Positions 1 to 10,035 of a DNA stretch of 64,000 bases are shown piece after piece. The position numbers and the translations under genes are program-made. Within the stretch, counting starts at the first letter, position 1. Each line of letters opens with the position of its first letter. The stretch is taken from assembly GCF_028687635.1 (NCBI RefSeq), contig NZ_JAQTZS010000008.1, forward strand, positions 46,152 through 110,151. Direction: 5' to 3'. This stretch comes from Malikia sp. Lineage in GTDB: Bacteria; Pseudomonadota; Gammaproteobacteria; Burkholderiales; Burkholderiaceae_C. Under the pieces are notes generated by a model that did not search any database, was not told where the DNA came from, and worked only from the letters and a program-made list of their open reading frames with translations.

Positions 1-102
1 GGCGGCGGCGTGATCCATTCCGCCAGCGCGACCGAGGCACCGCTGCCCGAGCTGCCGCCCGAGCCCAGGCCACGCCGCCACAAGGCCAAGGCCAAGAACT
101 GA
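1..102 (+). CDS. 3' end of an unidentified protein (partial)
   Basis: An open frame enters from the left edge and ends in TGA at 100-102, giving the last 33 residues of a protein. The visible tail is Pro/Glu-rich and then basic, ending in Lys-Ala-Lys-Ala-Lys-Asn. Codon use is strongly GC-biased like real genes nearby. No domain is visible, so no function is assigned. The gene could be longer than any estimate possible from here. Confidence 0.5.
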   Translation, partial: GGGVIHSASATEAPLPELPPEPRPRRHKAKAKN

Positions 103-325
103 AACCAGGTCGCGCTCCTGGTCAAGCATGGCCAACAAGTCCTGTAGAACCATCACGCGATGCCGCCCGCGCGGCAAGGTCTGATCCGCCCTCATCGCTT
201 TGGCCAGCACCAGCACGAAGCCTGGCTGGCGACAGCAGAATTTTATCATTTGCATATTCAATATAACTATATTTATGTCATATAAGATATGACCAGAAAA
301 ATATCACCATCATTAGAATTCAAAT
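103..325. other. AT-rich intergenic region upstream of chemoreceptor
   Basis: No coding frame is seen. The last 90 bases (about 236-325) are much richer in A/T than the surroundings and probably hold the promoter of the chemoreceptor that starts at 326. I could not pick a convincing -35/-10 pair or a sigma-28 type site by eye. Confidence 0.4.
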
Positions 326-1876
326 ATGAAACCATCAGATTTCAAAATCGGGACAAGGCTTGGCGCATCATTCGGAATCATTACGCTGATGATGATCATT
401 CTGTCTCTTTCCAGCATCAATATGATGAGCTTAATCAATGGAAACATTGATGACATCGTCTTGAACAACAACGCCAAGGCCGCGCTCAGCAACAACCTCT
501 CGCAGCAGGTCCACGCCGTCTCGCGCCTGACGCGCAATATCGTGATGATCAACGACGTCGAGGAAAGAAAGCGCGAAATCGACAAGATCAATGCGGTCCG
601 CATCGCCTACGACCACGCCCGTGCCGAGCTCGAGAAACTGCCCGCCAATGAGGAGGGGCGGGCGTTGCGTGCCAGGATCGATGCCGGCCTTCAGCTGGCG
701 CGCTCGCTCAACAGCCAGGTCATCGCGCTGAGCCTGGAGAACAAGACCGAGGAAGCCAGGGCGCTGTTGCGGGAAAAGGCCGCACCGGCCACCGACCAGT
801 GGCAAGACATACTGCAGGAAGGCATCAAGCTGCAGGAGCAGCACACCCAGCAGCAATATGAAGCCGCCAAGGCCGAGTACCAATTCGCGCGCGGCGTGCT
901 GATCGCCGGCAACGTCCTGGGCATCGCGGCCGCTGCCCTGCTCGGCTGGTTGATGACGCGCTCGGTGACAGGCCCGATGGCGCGCACCCAGGAGGCCGTC
1001 CGCCGCCTGAGCAACGGAGACCTGACCGTGGCGCTGCGGGCCGAGGGCAAGGACGAGACCGCGCAACTGATCGCCGCCCTTGAACAGATGAAGGAGCATC
1101 TGGCCCAGACCGTCCAGCAGGTGCGCCAGAGTTCCGAAAGCCTTGCCAGCAGCAGCGACCAGATCGCCAGCGATACCCACGCGATGAGCCAGCGCACCGA
1201 GGAGCAGGCCAGCGCGCTGGAACAAACCGCCGCCTCGATGGAGGAGCTCGGCGGCACGGCGCGCCAGAACGCCGACAACATCCAGCAGGCCAACCAGCTC
1301 GCGCTCAACGCGTCCAACGTGGCGACCAAGGGAGGCGATGTCGTCGACCAGGTCATCAGCACCATGAAGGGCATCAACGAAGCCTCGACCAAGATCGCCG
1401 CCATCATCAACGTGATTGATGGCATCGCGTTCCAGACCAACATCCTGGCGCTCAACGCGGCGGTCGAGGCCGCCCGCGCGGGCGAGCAGGGCCGTGGCTT
1501 CGCGGTGGTCGCGAGCGAGGTGCGCACGCTGGCGCAGCGCAGCGCCGAGGCCGCCAAGGAGATCAAGGGCCTGATCACGACCAGCGTCGAACGCGTCGAG
1601 CAAGGCGCCGCGCTGGTCGACCAGGCGGGACACACCATGGCCGACGTGGTCACCTCGATCAAGCATGTGACCGACCTGATGCGCGACATCAGCGTCGCGA
1701 GCCTGGAACAAAGCGCCAACGTGGCCCAGGCCGGTACGGCCATGGGACAGATGGATATCGTGACGCAGAAGAACGCCTCCTTCGTCGAGGAGAGCGCCGC
1801 CGCCGCCGAGCACCTGAAGCAGCAGGCGCATGAGCTGGTCCGGGCCGTCGGCGTGTTCAAGCTGGCGGCGGCGTGA
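326..1876 (+). CDS. Methyl-accepting chemotaxis protein
   Basis: Inner-membrane chemoreceptor that passes ligand signals to CheW/CheA. The 516-residue product has a first membrane segment at about residues 13-33, a periplasmic four-helix-type sensor region, a second membrane segment at about 189-211, a HAMP linker, and a long signalling coiled coil. The conserved hairpin tip is clear ([20 protein letters not shown] followed by [13 protein letters not shown]). The C-terminus lacks an NWETF-type CheR tether and ends in the VGVFKL tail common in Burkholderiales. It stands alone; no che genes are adjacent. The ligand cannot be read from the sequence. Confidence 0.93.
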   Translation: MKPSDFKIGTRLGASFGIITLMMIILSLSSINMMSLINGNIDDIVLNNNAKAALSNNLSQQVHAVSRLTRNIVMINDVEERKREIDKINAVRIAYDHARAELEKLPANEEGRALRARIDAGLQLARSLNSQVIALSLENKTEEARALLREKAAPATDQWQDILQEGIKLQEQHTQQQYEAAKAEYQFARGVLIAGNVLGIAAAALLGWLMTRSVTGPMARTQEAVRRLSNGDLTVALRAEGKDETAQLIAALEQMKEHLAQTVQQVRQSSESLASSSDQIASDTHAMSQRTEEQASALEQTAASMEELGGTARQNADNIQQANQLALNASNVATKGGDVVDQVISTMKGINEASTKIAAIINVIDGIAFQTNILALNAAVEAARAGEQGRGFAVVASEVRTLAQRSAEAAKEIKGLITTSVERVEQGAALVDQAGHTMADVVTSIKHVTDLMRDISVASLEQSANVAQAGTAMGQMDIVTQKNASFVEESAAAAEHLKQQAHELVRAVGVFKLAAA

Positions 1877-1921
1877 GCCGGCGTTTTCCCCGCCTCGCCG
1901 GCATATGACCGGCGCGACCGC

Positions 1922-2848
1922 TCAGGCGGCCCGTGCGTCGCGGCCCGACAAGGCCGTCTGCAGCATGTCGATGAAGACGCGGGTCTTGGCCGGCATCAGC
2001 TTGCGGCCCGGGAACACCGCCCAGGCGGCATGCGGCGGCAGGCACCAGTCCGGCAGCACCCGGCGCAGCAAGCCGCGCTGCAGCATCGGCTGGGCAAACA
2101 GGTCGGGCACGGCCGCGATGCCGCCCCCGGCGCGCGCCAGGCGGATCAGCAGCTCGGGCGAATTGGCGCTGACCCGGCCCGGTGGCAGGCCTTCCCAGAC
2201 CTGATCGCCGTGGCGCAGCGTCCAGGGCGCCGGCTCGCCCTGCCCGCCCAGCAGCCGCACCGCCTGATGCCGCGGCAGCTCGTCGGGGTGGGCCGGCTCG
2301 CCACGCTCGGCCAGGTAATCGGGCGAGGCATAGAGGCCGTTGGAGAACACCGTCAGCCGGCGCGCGGCCAGCCAGGCGTCGTCGGGCAGCGCGCCGATGC
2401 GCACCGCGACATCGATGTCCTCGGCCAGCAGATCGACCCGGCGTGGCGACAGGTCGAGCTCCAGCGTGATGGCCGGGTGCAGCGCGATGAAGGCCGCCAG
2501 CATCTCGCCCAGGAACAGGTTGGCGAAGTCACTCGGCATCGAGACGCGCAGCCGCCCGCTCGGCGCGGCCTGGCGCTGTTCGCGCAGCGCCGCCACCGCC
2601 TCGACTTCGAGCACCACCTGATGCGCGTGTTCCAGCAGCTGGCGACCGAAGTCGGTCAGCTGCTGGCGCCTTGTCGTGCGCTGCAGCAGGCGCTCGCCGA
2701 GCTGGGTTTCCAGCCCGGCCACGCGGCGCGACACCGTGGACTTGGGGCAACCGAGTCGTTCGGCGGCGCGGCTGAAGCTGCCGAGCTCGGCCACGCGGGC
2801 AAAGATCAGCAGGTCGTTGGGATCGATGGCGTCGGTCGATTGTTCCAT
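1922..2848 (-). CDS. LysR-family transcriptional regulator (divergent from azoR)
   Basis: DNA-binding regulator with an N-terminal winged helix-turn-helix (FARVAELGSFSRAAERLG, then PKSTVSRRVAGLE) and a LysR substrate-binding domain to the C-terminus. I start it at the ATG whose complement is 2846-2848 (protein MEQSTDAIDP), which puts the HTH at the usual distance from the N-terminus and leaves a 92-bp gap to azoR. An upstream ATG at 2869 is possible. Divergent orientation suggests it controls the azoreductase gene at 2941 and itself; this is inferred from position only. Confidence 0.88.
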   Translation of the reverse strand: MEQSTDAIDPNDLLIFARVAELGSFSRAAERLGCPKSTVSRRVAGLETQLGERLLQRTTRRQQLTDFGRQLLEHAHQVVLEVEAVAALREQRQAAPSGRLRVSMPSDFANLFLGEMLAAFIALHPAITLELDLSPRRVDLLAEDIDVAVRIGALPDDAWLAARRLTVFSNGLYASPDYLAERGEPAHPDELPRHQAVRLLGGQGEPAPWTLRHGDQVWEGLPPGRVSANSPELLIRLARAGGGIAAVPDLFAQPMLQRGLLRRVLPDWCLPPHAAWAVFPGRKLMPAKTRVFIDMLQTALSGRDARAA

Positions 2849-2940
2849 TGCAGAAACAATGATATCCATCAAGAGGTATTCACAGCCAAACCAACAACAA
2901 ATACAGTAGAGCCATTCCCTCCCCACTCAAGGAAACGACC

Positions 2941-3543
2941 ATGAAGATCCTGCAAATCAACGCCAGTGCCCGCCGTGAAGGCGCCAACTCGACCAAGGTC
3001 GCCAACCGCGTCACCGAGCGTCTGCAAGCCGCCAACCCGGGCGCCGAAGTCACGCTGCGCGACCTGGCCGCCAACCCGGTGCCGGTGCTCGACGAAACCA
3101 TGCTGGGTGCCCTGTTCACCCCGGCCGAGCAGCGCAGCGCCGAGCAGGCCGCCGCCGTCGCCACCTACGACGCGCTGATCGCCGAACTGCAGGCTCACGA
3201 TGCGATCGTGCTGGGCGTGCCGATGTACAACTTCGGCGTCTCGTCGCAGTTCAAGAGCTGGATCGATGCCGTGGCCCGCGCCGGCGTGACCTTCCAGTAC
3301 ACCGCGACCGGCCCGCAAGGCCTGGTCAAGGGCAAGACCGTCTACGTCGCCTTCGCCCGTGGCGGCCTGTACCGCGACACCCCGAACGACAGCCAGACCC
3401 CTTACCTGAAGTCGGTGCTGGGCTTCCTCGGCATGACCGACGTGCGTTTCGTCTTCGCCGAAGGCCTGAACATGGGCCCGGAAGCCGCCGCCAAGGGCTT
3501 CGCCCAGGCCGAGGCCGATCTGGAAGCCGCGCTGGCCGCCTGA
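2941..3543 (+). CDS. azoR: FMN-dependent NADH:azo/quinone oxidoreductase
   Basis: Flavodoxin-fold enzyme that reduces azo dyes and quinones using NADH and FMN, probably protecting against electrophilic or thiol stress. The 200 residues match the AzoR family over their full length: N-terminal [17 protein letters not shown] phosphate loop, the FMN-contacting [17 protein letters not shown] stretch near residue 97, and the family-length C-terminus. It has a plausible ribosome site (AAGGAAA) just upstream. It is divergent from a LysR gene and 71 bases ahead of the pirin, which may be co-transcribed. Confidence 0.92.
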   Translation: MKILQINASARREGANSTKVANRVTERLQAANPGAEVTLRDLAANPVPVLDETMLGALFTPAEQRSAEQAAAVATYDALIAELQAHDAIVLGVPMYNFGVSSQFKSWIDAVARAGVTFQYTATGPQGLVKGKTVYVAFARGGLYRDTPNDSQTPYLKSVLGFLGMTDVRFVFAEGLNMGPEAAAKGFAQAEADLEAALAA

Positions 3544-3614
3544 TCCCCCTCGATTGAATGCAACGCGGGGCGCGCCCACCCGGGCCGTGCCCTGCCATCA
3601 GGAAAGTGCCGACC

Positions 3615-4487
3615 ATGACCCCGAACGCCACCCCCGCTACCGTCGTCAGCCAGCCGCGCCGCGTCGAACGCCTGATCGTCGGCCACCCGACCTCGGACGG
3701 CGCCGGCGTCAAGCTCACCCGCCTGCTGACGCAGGACCTGCAGCGCCGGCTCGACCCTTTCCTGATGCTCGACGCCTTCGGCAGCGAGAATCCGGACGAC
3801 TACATCGCCGGCTTCCCCGACCATCCGCATCGCGGCTTCGAGACCGTGACCTACATGATCGCCGGTCGCATGCTGCACCGCGACAGCGCGGGCCACGAGG
3901 GCCTGCTGCAGAACGGCGACGTGCAGTGGATGACGGCCGGCAGCGGCCTGATCCACTCCGAGATCCCGCAGCAGGAAGCCGGCGTGATGGAAGGCTTCCA
4001 GCTCTGGCTCAACCTGCCGGCGCGCGACAAGATGAATCCGCCCTGGTATCGCGACATCGGGCAGGCCGAGCTGCCCGGGTTCACCACGGCCGAGGGCGTG
4101 GCGGTCACGGTGATCGCGGGCGAAAGCCATGGCGTGACCGGCGCGGTGACGCGCGAGGCGACCGCGCCGACCTATCTGGACCTGCACCTGCCGGCTGGCG
4201 CCCGCTTCGAGCAGGCCTTGCCGGCCAGCCACAACGCCTTCATCTATGTCTACCGTGGCGCGGTCAGCCTGGGCGGCCAGGCCGTGCCGATGCAACGCAT
4301 GGCGATCCTGGCCAACTCGTCCGAAGCCGACGGCGTGCGCATCGAGGCCAGCGAGGACGCCCGGGTGCTGCTGATCGCGGGCCAGCCGCTGGGCGAGCCG
4401 ATCGCGCAGTACGGCCCCTTCGTCATGAACACCGAGGCCGAGATCTACCAGGCGATCCAGGACTTCCGGGCCGGCAAGCTGGGCTGA
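3615..4487 (+). CDS. Pirin family protein (cupin)
   Basis: Bicupin protein of the pirin/quercetinase-like family. The metal-site region is visible: DHPHRGFETVTYMIAG, a GDVQWMTAGSGLIHSE block, and a Pirin_C half to the end. I choose the ATG at 3615, which has AGGAAAG about 9 bases upstream, over an in-frame ATG at 3558 that would add 19 residues without family similarity. Bacterial pirins are variously reported as quercetin dioxygenases or as redox-linked regulators; the sequence does not decide. It probably forms a unit with azoR. Confidence 0.88.
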   Translation: MTPNATPATVVSQPRRVERLIVGHPTSDGAGVKLTRLLTQDLQRRLDPFLMLDAFGSENPDDYIAGFPDHPHRGFETVTYMIAGRMLHRDSAGHEGLLQNGDVQWMTAGSGLIHSEIPQQEAGVMEGFQLWLNLPARDKMNPPWYRDIGQAELPGFTTAEGVAVTVIAGESHGVTGAVTREATAPTYLDLHLPAGARFEQALPASHNAFIYVYRGAVSLGGQAVPMQRMAILANSSEADGVRIEASEDARVLLIAGQPLGEPIAQYGPFVMNTEAEIYQAIQDFRAGKLG

Positions 4488-4498
4488 GGTTTTTCTGA

Positions 4499-5029
4499 TC
4501 AGAACGGCACGTCGTCGTCCATGTCCTCGAAGCCGCTGTGGGTCGGTGCCGCGGCGGGTGCGGGCGCCGGACGCGGTGCCGGGGCGGGACGGGACGCCAT
4601 GGGCGGGCGCGCCGCTGGCGCCGCCGCGCGCGGGGCGTAGGCCGGGCGCTCGCCGCCCTCTTCCATGCCACCCCGGTCGCCGCCACCCATGCCTTCGCGG
4701 CTGCCGAGCAGCTGCAGCTCGGTCGCGATGATGTCGACCGTGTTGCGCTCGACGCCGGACTGGTCGGTGTACTTGCCGTACTTCAGGCGGCCCTCGACGT
4801 AGATCGGGCGGCCCTTCTTGACATATTCACCGGCGATCTCGGCCAGGCGGTCGAAGAACTGGACGCGGTGCCACTGGGTGTCCTCGACCATCTCGCCGCT
4901 GTTGCGGTCCTTGCGCCGGCTCGAAGTCGCGAGCGTGACGTTGGCGACCGCCGCGCCCGAGGGCAGGTAGCGGATTTCGGCGTCGCGGCCGACGTTGCCG
5001 ACCAGGATGACTTTGTTGACGGATGCCAT
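4499..5029 (-). CDS. ssb: Single-stranded DNA-binding protein
   Basis: Homotetrameric SSB needed for replication, repair and recombination. The 176-residue protein has the OB fold at about 1-110 ([20 protein letters not shown], then [13 protein letters not shown]), a flexible Gly/Pro/Ala-rich linker, and the acidic C-terminal tip DMDDDVPF that recruits partner proteins. It follows an MFS gene on the same strand with an 83-bp gap, an arrangement often seen in betaproteobacteria. Its stop is 11 bases from the convergent pirin stop. Confidence 0.97.
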   Translation of the reverse strand: MASVNKVILVGNVGRDAEIRYLPSGAAVANVTLATSSRRKDRNSGEMVEDTQWHRVQFFDRLAEIAGEYVKKGRPIYVEGRLKYGKYTDQSGVERNTVDIIATELQLLGSREGMGGGDRGGMEEGGERPAYAPRAAAPAARPPMASRPAPAPRPAPAPAAAPTHSGFEDMDDDVPF

Positions 5030-5112
5030 GTGTGGGACCTCTCTAAGCAGTGTTCAGGGCTGGGATTGTGCAGCATTTGATCCGCTGGCAACAGGCCGGC
5101 GGAGCGCGGTTT

Positions 5113-6396
5113 TCAATGCCGGGTCGGCCCCGCCACGGCCGGCGCCTTCATCGGCCAGGCCAGCAGCAGCCAGAGCAGCGACAACACAGCGCAGACGCCG
5201 AACACGCCCGCGCTGCCCTGGGTCTTGGCCAGCCAGCCGCCGACCGCGCCGCCCGCGAAGAAGCCCAGCGACTGCAGCGTGTTGTAGACCCCCAGCGCGG
5301 TGCCGCGATGCGCGGCCGGCGCCAGCCGCGAGACCAAGCTGGGCTGGCTGGCTTCCAGCATGTTGAAGCCGGTGAAGAACAGGCACAGCAGTGCCGCCGC
5401 GCCCCAGATCGATGGAGCGTCGCCCAGCGCCAGCAAGCCCAGCTGCACGGCCGCGATCAGCGCGATCGAGAACAGGAACACCGCGCGCAGGTGGCCCTTG
5501 CGCTCCAGCCGGAACAGCACGCCACCCATGACCAGGAAGGACAGCAGCACCGCCGGCAGGTAGACCTGCCAGTGCTCGGCGGCGGCCAGCCCGGACCGCA
5601 CCAGCACGGCCGGCACGGCCATCCACATCGACAGCTGCACCGCGTGCAGCGCGAACACGCCGAAGTCCAGTCGCAGCAGGCCGGCGTGCGTCAGCACCTC
5701 GCGCAGCCCACCACGGCCGGCATCGCGCTGCTGGGCCGGCTCGGGCGGCACCACCCAGGCCACCACCGCCATGCCGGCCAGCGCCAACGCGGCCGTGAGC
5801 CCGAAGATGCCACGCAGGCCGATCCGCGCCGCCAGCAGCGGCGCCAGCACCAGCGAGAGCGCGAACATCAAGGCGATGCCGATGCCGACCAGCGCCATCG
5901 CCTTGGTGCGCACGCTGTCGCGGGTGACGTCGGCCAGGAAGGCCGTGACCGCGGCCGAGATCGCGCCCGCGCCCTGGATCGCGCGCCCAGCCACCAGCCA
6001 CTGCACGCTGGGCGCCCAGGCCGCCACCCCGCTGCCGAGCGCGAACAGCGCCAGCCCGAGCAGGATCACCGGCTTGCGGCCCCAGCGGTCCGACGCCATG
6101 CCGAGCGGAATCTGCAGCAGGGCCTGGGTCAGACCATAGGTCCCCATGGCAAGGCCGACCAGCGCGGTATCGTCGCCGCCGGGGTAACGGCGCGCCTCCA
6201 GCGCGAACACCGGCAGCACCAGGAACAGCCCCAGCATGCGCAGGGCGAAGATGGAGGCGAGCGAGAAACTGGCGCGGCGTTCGCCGGCAGTCATGCGGTT
6301 GGGATCGGTCTGGATGGCGGGCACGGCGGGTGGGGCGGCCAGCCGCGCCGGCGGCTGCCGGACGGCGACCGCTGGGGTAGCGGGCGAAGCCGCCAT
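5113..6396 (-). CDS. MFS transporter (drug-efflux type)
   Basis: Twelve-helix major facilitator permease in the inner membrane. The 427-residue protein has hydrophobic helices throughout, and motif A in the loop between helices 2 and 3 (GMASDRWGRKPVILLG). The first 30 residues are an Ala/Pro-rich extension before MTAGERRASFSLASIFALR, so an internal start near that Met (about 6294) is possible. It lies upstream of ssb on the same strand. The substrate is unknown; similarity is to the YajR/multidrug exporter group rather than to sugar symporters. Confidence 0.87.
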   Translation of the reverse strand: MAASPATPAVAVRQPPARLAAPPAVPAIQTDPNRMTAGERRASFSLASIFALRMLGLFLVLPVFALEARRYPGGDDTALVGLAMGTYGLTQALLQIPLGMASDRWGRKPVILLGLALFALGSGVAAWAPSVQWLVAGRAIQGAGAISAAVTAFLADVTRDSVRTKAMALVGIGIALMFALSLVLAPLLAARIGLRGIFGLTAALALAGMAVVAWVVPPEPAQQRDAGRGGLREVLTHAGLLRLDFGVFALHAVQLSMWMAVPAVLVRSGLAAAEHWQVYLPAVLLSFLVMGGVLFRLERKGHLRAVFLFSIALIAAVQLGLLALGDAPSIWGAAALLCLFFTGFNMLEASQPSLVSRLAPAAHRGTALGVYNTLQSLGFFAGGAVGGWLAKTQGSAGVFGVCAVLSLLWLLLAWPMKAPAVAGPTRH

Positions 6397-6413
6397 TTTC
6401 GCTCAAGCGCTGC

Positions 6414-8768
6414 TCAGTGGTGGCCGAGCGCGCTGCGGTAGGCCCCGCAACCCACCAGCAGCTGCTCGCTGACCGGCAACACGAAGGAGGACTTGCCGCG
6501 CACGTCGCAGGTCAGGGGATTGACGATGTTGTATTCGACCCAGCCACCGCCGTCCTGCTCGATCCGCTCCCAGGCATCGTGCAACAGGCGTTTGGCATCC
6601 ACGCCCGGGGCATCGTGGACCGAGCTGCCGGTCTTGCCGCGATCGGCCCCCATGACGAGGTAGCGGCCCGCGCGGTCGAGCACGAAGACATAGAGGTCGC
6701 GGTCGATGAAGCGACCCGGCTTCTGGTAGAAATCCTCGCTGGCGCGCTCCAGACCCTTGGCCCGGATGTTTTCGAGCGCGGCCTGCGCCAGACGCATCGC
6801 GACATCGGCGGTGCCCTGGGTCAGCGTCATGTGCTGCACCGCCTGGGTCAGGTCCGACGTGCGGTCCATCAGCTGGCCGCAGCGACCGCTGGTGCGGTCC
6901 GCCATCGAGGCATTCTGGTAGGTCACCTTGTCGATCTCGTCCATGGCTTGCGCCACTTCCTTGAGCGCCACGCTTTGCTGCTTGCTGGCCACGGCCATGC
7001 CATCGATGCGCACGGCGATGTCGCGAATCCCGGTGACGAGTCGCTCCATCACCACATTGACCGAACTGATTTCGGTGACCGAGGACTTGACCCGCCCGGT
7101 CGAGGCCGCGATCAGCGCGCGCACCTCGCCCGCCGCCGACTGGGTGCGCTGCGCGAGGCTGCGGACCTCGGTGGCCACCACGGCAAAGCCGCGTCCCGCC
7201 CCGCCCGCGCGCGCGGCCTCGACCGCCGCGTTGAGCGCGAGGATGTTGGTCTGGAAGGCGATGCCGTCGATCACGCCGATGATCTCGTTCATGCGCTGGG
7301 AGGTGGCCTGCAAGGTGCCCATGCCCTGCACGGTCTGCTGCATCAGCCCGTGCGCCTGCTCGGTTTCGCGGTGCAGCACCTCGCCGACGCGGCTGATCTC
7401 CTGCACCGATTCGCCGTTGCGCGTCACGGTCTCGGCGGCGTCGCGCACGCTGGCCGTGGCCTGCTCCAGGCTGGCGGCCTGCGACTGGGTACGTTCGGAA
7501 AGCTGGCCGCTGTCAGCCACCAGTTGCTGCCCCATGTGACCGAGCACGGCCGAGACGCTGCGCACGTCGGCGACCAACCCCGCCAGGCTGGCGAGCATAT
7601 GCTGGAACTTGGCGCCCATGGCCGCCATCTCGTCGCGGCCGGGAATATCGACCACGCCGCTGAGATCGCCCTGGGTCGCGCGATCGATCACCTCGTTGAG
7701 CGACTGCAGTCCGCCCACGGTCGCATGGTAGAAGGCCGTCACGGCATAGGCCAGCAGCAGCATGACCAGCAGCGCGCCGGCCGTCACGCCGATCAGCTGT
7801 CGACCCGCCTGATCGGCCCGGGCCTGCAGTTGCTCCTGCAGGCGTTGCGCGGTGGCCTGGCCGAAGACGAGCTGAGCCTGCACGACCTGGGACACCTCGT
7901 CATAGAAGTCGTCGGGGTTGCCGGTCAAGCTTCCGTAACCCAGGGTCAGGCCGACCTTGCTGATCAGGCTGTCGGCGGCGGACTTGAACTCCGGCCAGCC
8001 CTTGAGTGGCGGCTCGCCGGCACGCTGCAGGGCAACCATGCGCCCATCGAGCTGACCGAGCTGACCGCGCAACACATCGGTCTGGCCACCGCCCAGACGC
8101 ACGGCGGCATTGAGCAGCTCGGCGTTGGCGCCGTCGCGCTGCTGGTGCGCGAACAGGACCGAGCCCTCGTTGCGCAGGTGGCTGATCGTCTGGAGCATCG
8201 GCAACATGCGCTCGACGACGATGTCCTTCATGAAGTAGCCCGAGGCCGAGGCATCCTGCAGCAGGCCCGAGGTCTCGCCGACCAGGGACACCAGCTTGCG
8301 CAGCTCGCGGTAGTGCAAGGCCAGCGCATTGGCCTCGGTGACCTCATCGGACGCGACCAGCGACTCCAGGGACTGGCGCACCGGCGTCCAGTCCGCCGCC
8401 AGATCGAGCTGGGAGGCGGCCTCGACGGCCTGATCCATCTGGGCCATGGCGGCCTTGAGCTGCTGGCGCGCGACCGGCAGGGCCGACTGGGCCTGGGCAT
8501 CGCCCTGCATGGCCAGACGGGCCCGGCCCTGATGCTGCCCGACCTGGTCCACCAGCTGGGTGATCTGCCGCACCACCCGCAGGCCGGCCAGCTCGTGCAG
8601 CGACTCATGCCGGACATCCCAGTAGGACTTGGCCAACAGGACGCTGACGAGCAACAGCGGCAGCACCAGCGTGGCGCTCATGGCCAGCATCTTCACCGTC
8701 ATCGGCAAGCGCTGCATCAGGGCGATGCCCGGAGCGAGGAGACGGGAAGGTGGGATGGCACGAGTCAC
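6414..8768 (-). CDS. Chemoreceptor with a C-terminal Cache domain
   Basis: Methyl-accepting chemotaxis protein with an unusual layout. From the chosen start the product has a membrane segment at about residues 20-45, a periplasmic region, a second segment ([19 protein letters not shown]) near 325, a HAMP region, a signalling domain ([20 protein letters not shown]), and then about 140 further residues that read as a single Cache domain ([37 protein letters not shown]). I choose GTG at 8766-8768 because AGGAGA lies 6 bases upstream; an in-frame ATG at 8808-8810 has no such site. The tail has no membrane segment before it, so it should be cytoplasmic. Confidence 0.88.
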   Translation of the reverse strand: MTRAIPPSRLLAPGIALMQRLPMTVKMLAMSATLVLPLLLVSVLLAKSYWDVRHESLHELAGLRVVRQITQLVDQVGQHQGRARLAMQGDAQAQSALPVARQQLKAAMAQMDQAVEAASQLDLAADWTPVRQSLESLVASDEVTEANALALHYRELRKLVSLVGETSGLLQDASASGYFMKDIVVERMLPMLQTISHLRNEGSVLFAHQQRDGANAELLNAAVRLGGGQTDVLRGQLGQLDGRMVALQRAGEPPLKGWPEFKSAADSLISKVGLTLGYGSLTGNPDDFYDEVSQVVQAQLVFGQATAQRLQEQLQARADQAGRQLIGVTAGALLVMLLLAYAVTAFYHATVGGLQSLNEVIDRATQGDLSGVVDIPGRDEMAAMGAKFQHMLASLAGLVADVRSVSAVLGHMGQQLVADSGQLSERTQSQAASLEQATASVRDAAETVTRNGESVQEISRVGEVLHRETEQAHGLMQQTVQGMGTLQATSQRMNEIIGVIDGIAFQTNILALNAAVEAARAGGAGRGFAVVATEVRSLAQRTQSAAGEVRALIAASTGRVKSSVTEISSVNVVMERLVTGIRDIAVRIDGMAVASKQQSVALKEVAQAMDEIDKVTYQNASMADRTSGRCGQLMDRTSDLTQAVQHMTLTQGTADVAMRLAQAALENIRAKGLERASEDFYQKPGRFIDRDLYVFVLDRAGRYLVMGADRGKTGSSVHDAPGVDAKRLLHDAWERIEQDGGGWVEYNIVNPLTCDVRGKSSFVLPVSEQLLVGCGAYRSALGHH

Positions 8769-8869
8769 GGGAGATCTCCTGGTAGCCACCAGATTCTCCC
8801 CCGCAATCATTCGGGAAACTGACGCCGGAAGCAGGGAGAAACCCTAGCTCCGGCAGCAAAAACCCGGAG

Positions 8870-9547
<678 letters not shown>

Positions 9548-9639
9548 GCGCGAGATTGTGGCAGCTTTGCGGCCCCGTTCGACCCACCCAGGCCAGCCCG
9601 CCGGCCGACAAACCGCCCGAAGCTGGTTAGGATTGACCC

Positions 9640-10023
9640 ATGCCCCAACACCAGTTCGCCGTCCATGTCCGGCCCGAATACCTGCCCACCCAGTCCTCGC
9701 CGATGGAGGATTCCTACGTCTTCTCCTACACGATCACCCTCTCCAACACCGGCTCGGTGGCGGCGCAGCTGATCTCGCGCCACTGGGAGATCGAGGACGC
9801 CTTCGGCGAAACCCAGGTCGTCGACGGCCTGGGCGTGGTCGGCCACCAACCCCTGCTCCAGCCCGGCGAGGCCTTCCAGTACGTCAGCAGTGCGCGCCTG
9901 CATGCCGCCATGGGCATCATGAGCGGACATTTCTTCTGCGTCGGCGTCGATGGCCATCGCTTCGAGGTCGCGGTCCCGCCCTTCGCGCTCAATGTGCCCG
10001 CGGCTGGCCGTGGCCCCGATTGA
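9640..10023 (+). CDS. apaG: ApaG domain protein
   Basis: Small fibronectin-III-like beta protein (127 residues) of the ApaG family, once linked to Co2+/Mg2+ efflux but of uncertain biochemical role. Characteristic blocks are the [19 protein letters not shown] strand pair, [11 protein letters not shown], and [19 protein letters not shown]. It is 12 bases ahead of the following membrane-protein gene, so the two are probably co-transcribed. Confidence 0.95.
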   Translation: MPQHQFAVHVRPEYLPTQSSPMEDSYVFSYTITLSNTGSVAAQLISRHWEIEDAFGETQVVDGLGVVGHQPLLQPGEAFQYVSSARLHAAMGIMSGHFFCVGVDGHRFEVAVPPFALNVPAAGRGPD

Positions 10024-10035
10024 CCGGACCGCCGC

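Noticed and set aside
431..1831. Long open frame antisense to the first chemoreceptor
   Set aside because: It is a mirror of a high-GC coding frame, with Arg/His/Gly/Leu-rich low-complexity translation and no domain; the sense gene has full family similarity.
2030..2944. Plus-strand frame over the LysR gene
   Set aside because: The translation is Arg/Gln/His-rich and has no motif, while the minus strand encodes an intact LysR protein.
5050..6441. Plus-strand frame of about 460 codons opposite the MFS gene
   Set aside because: Extreme Gln/Arg/His composition is typical of antisense of a GC-rich membrane protein; the minus strand has twelve clear helices and motif A.
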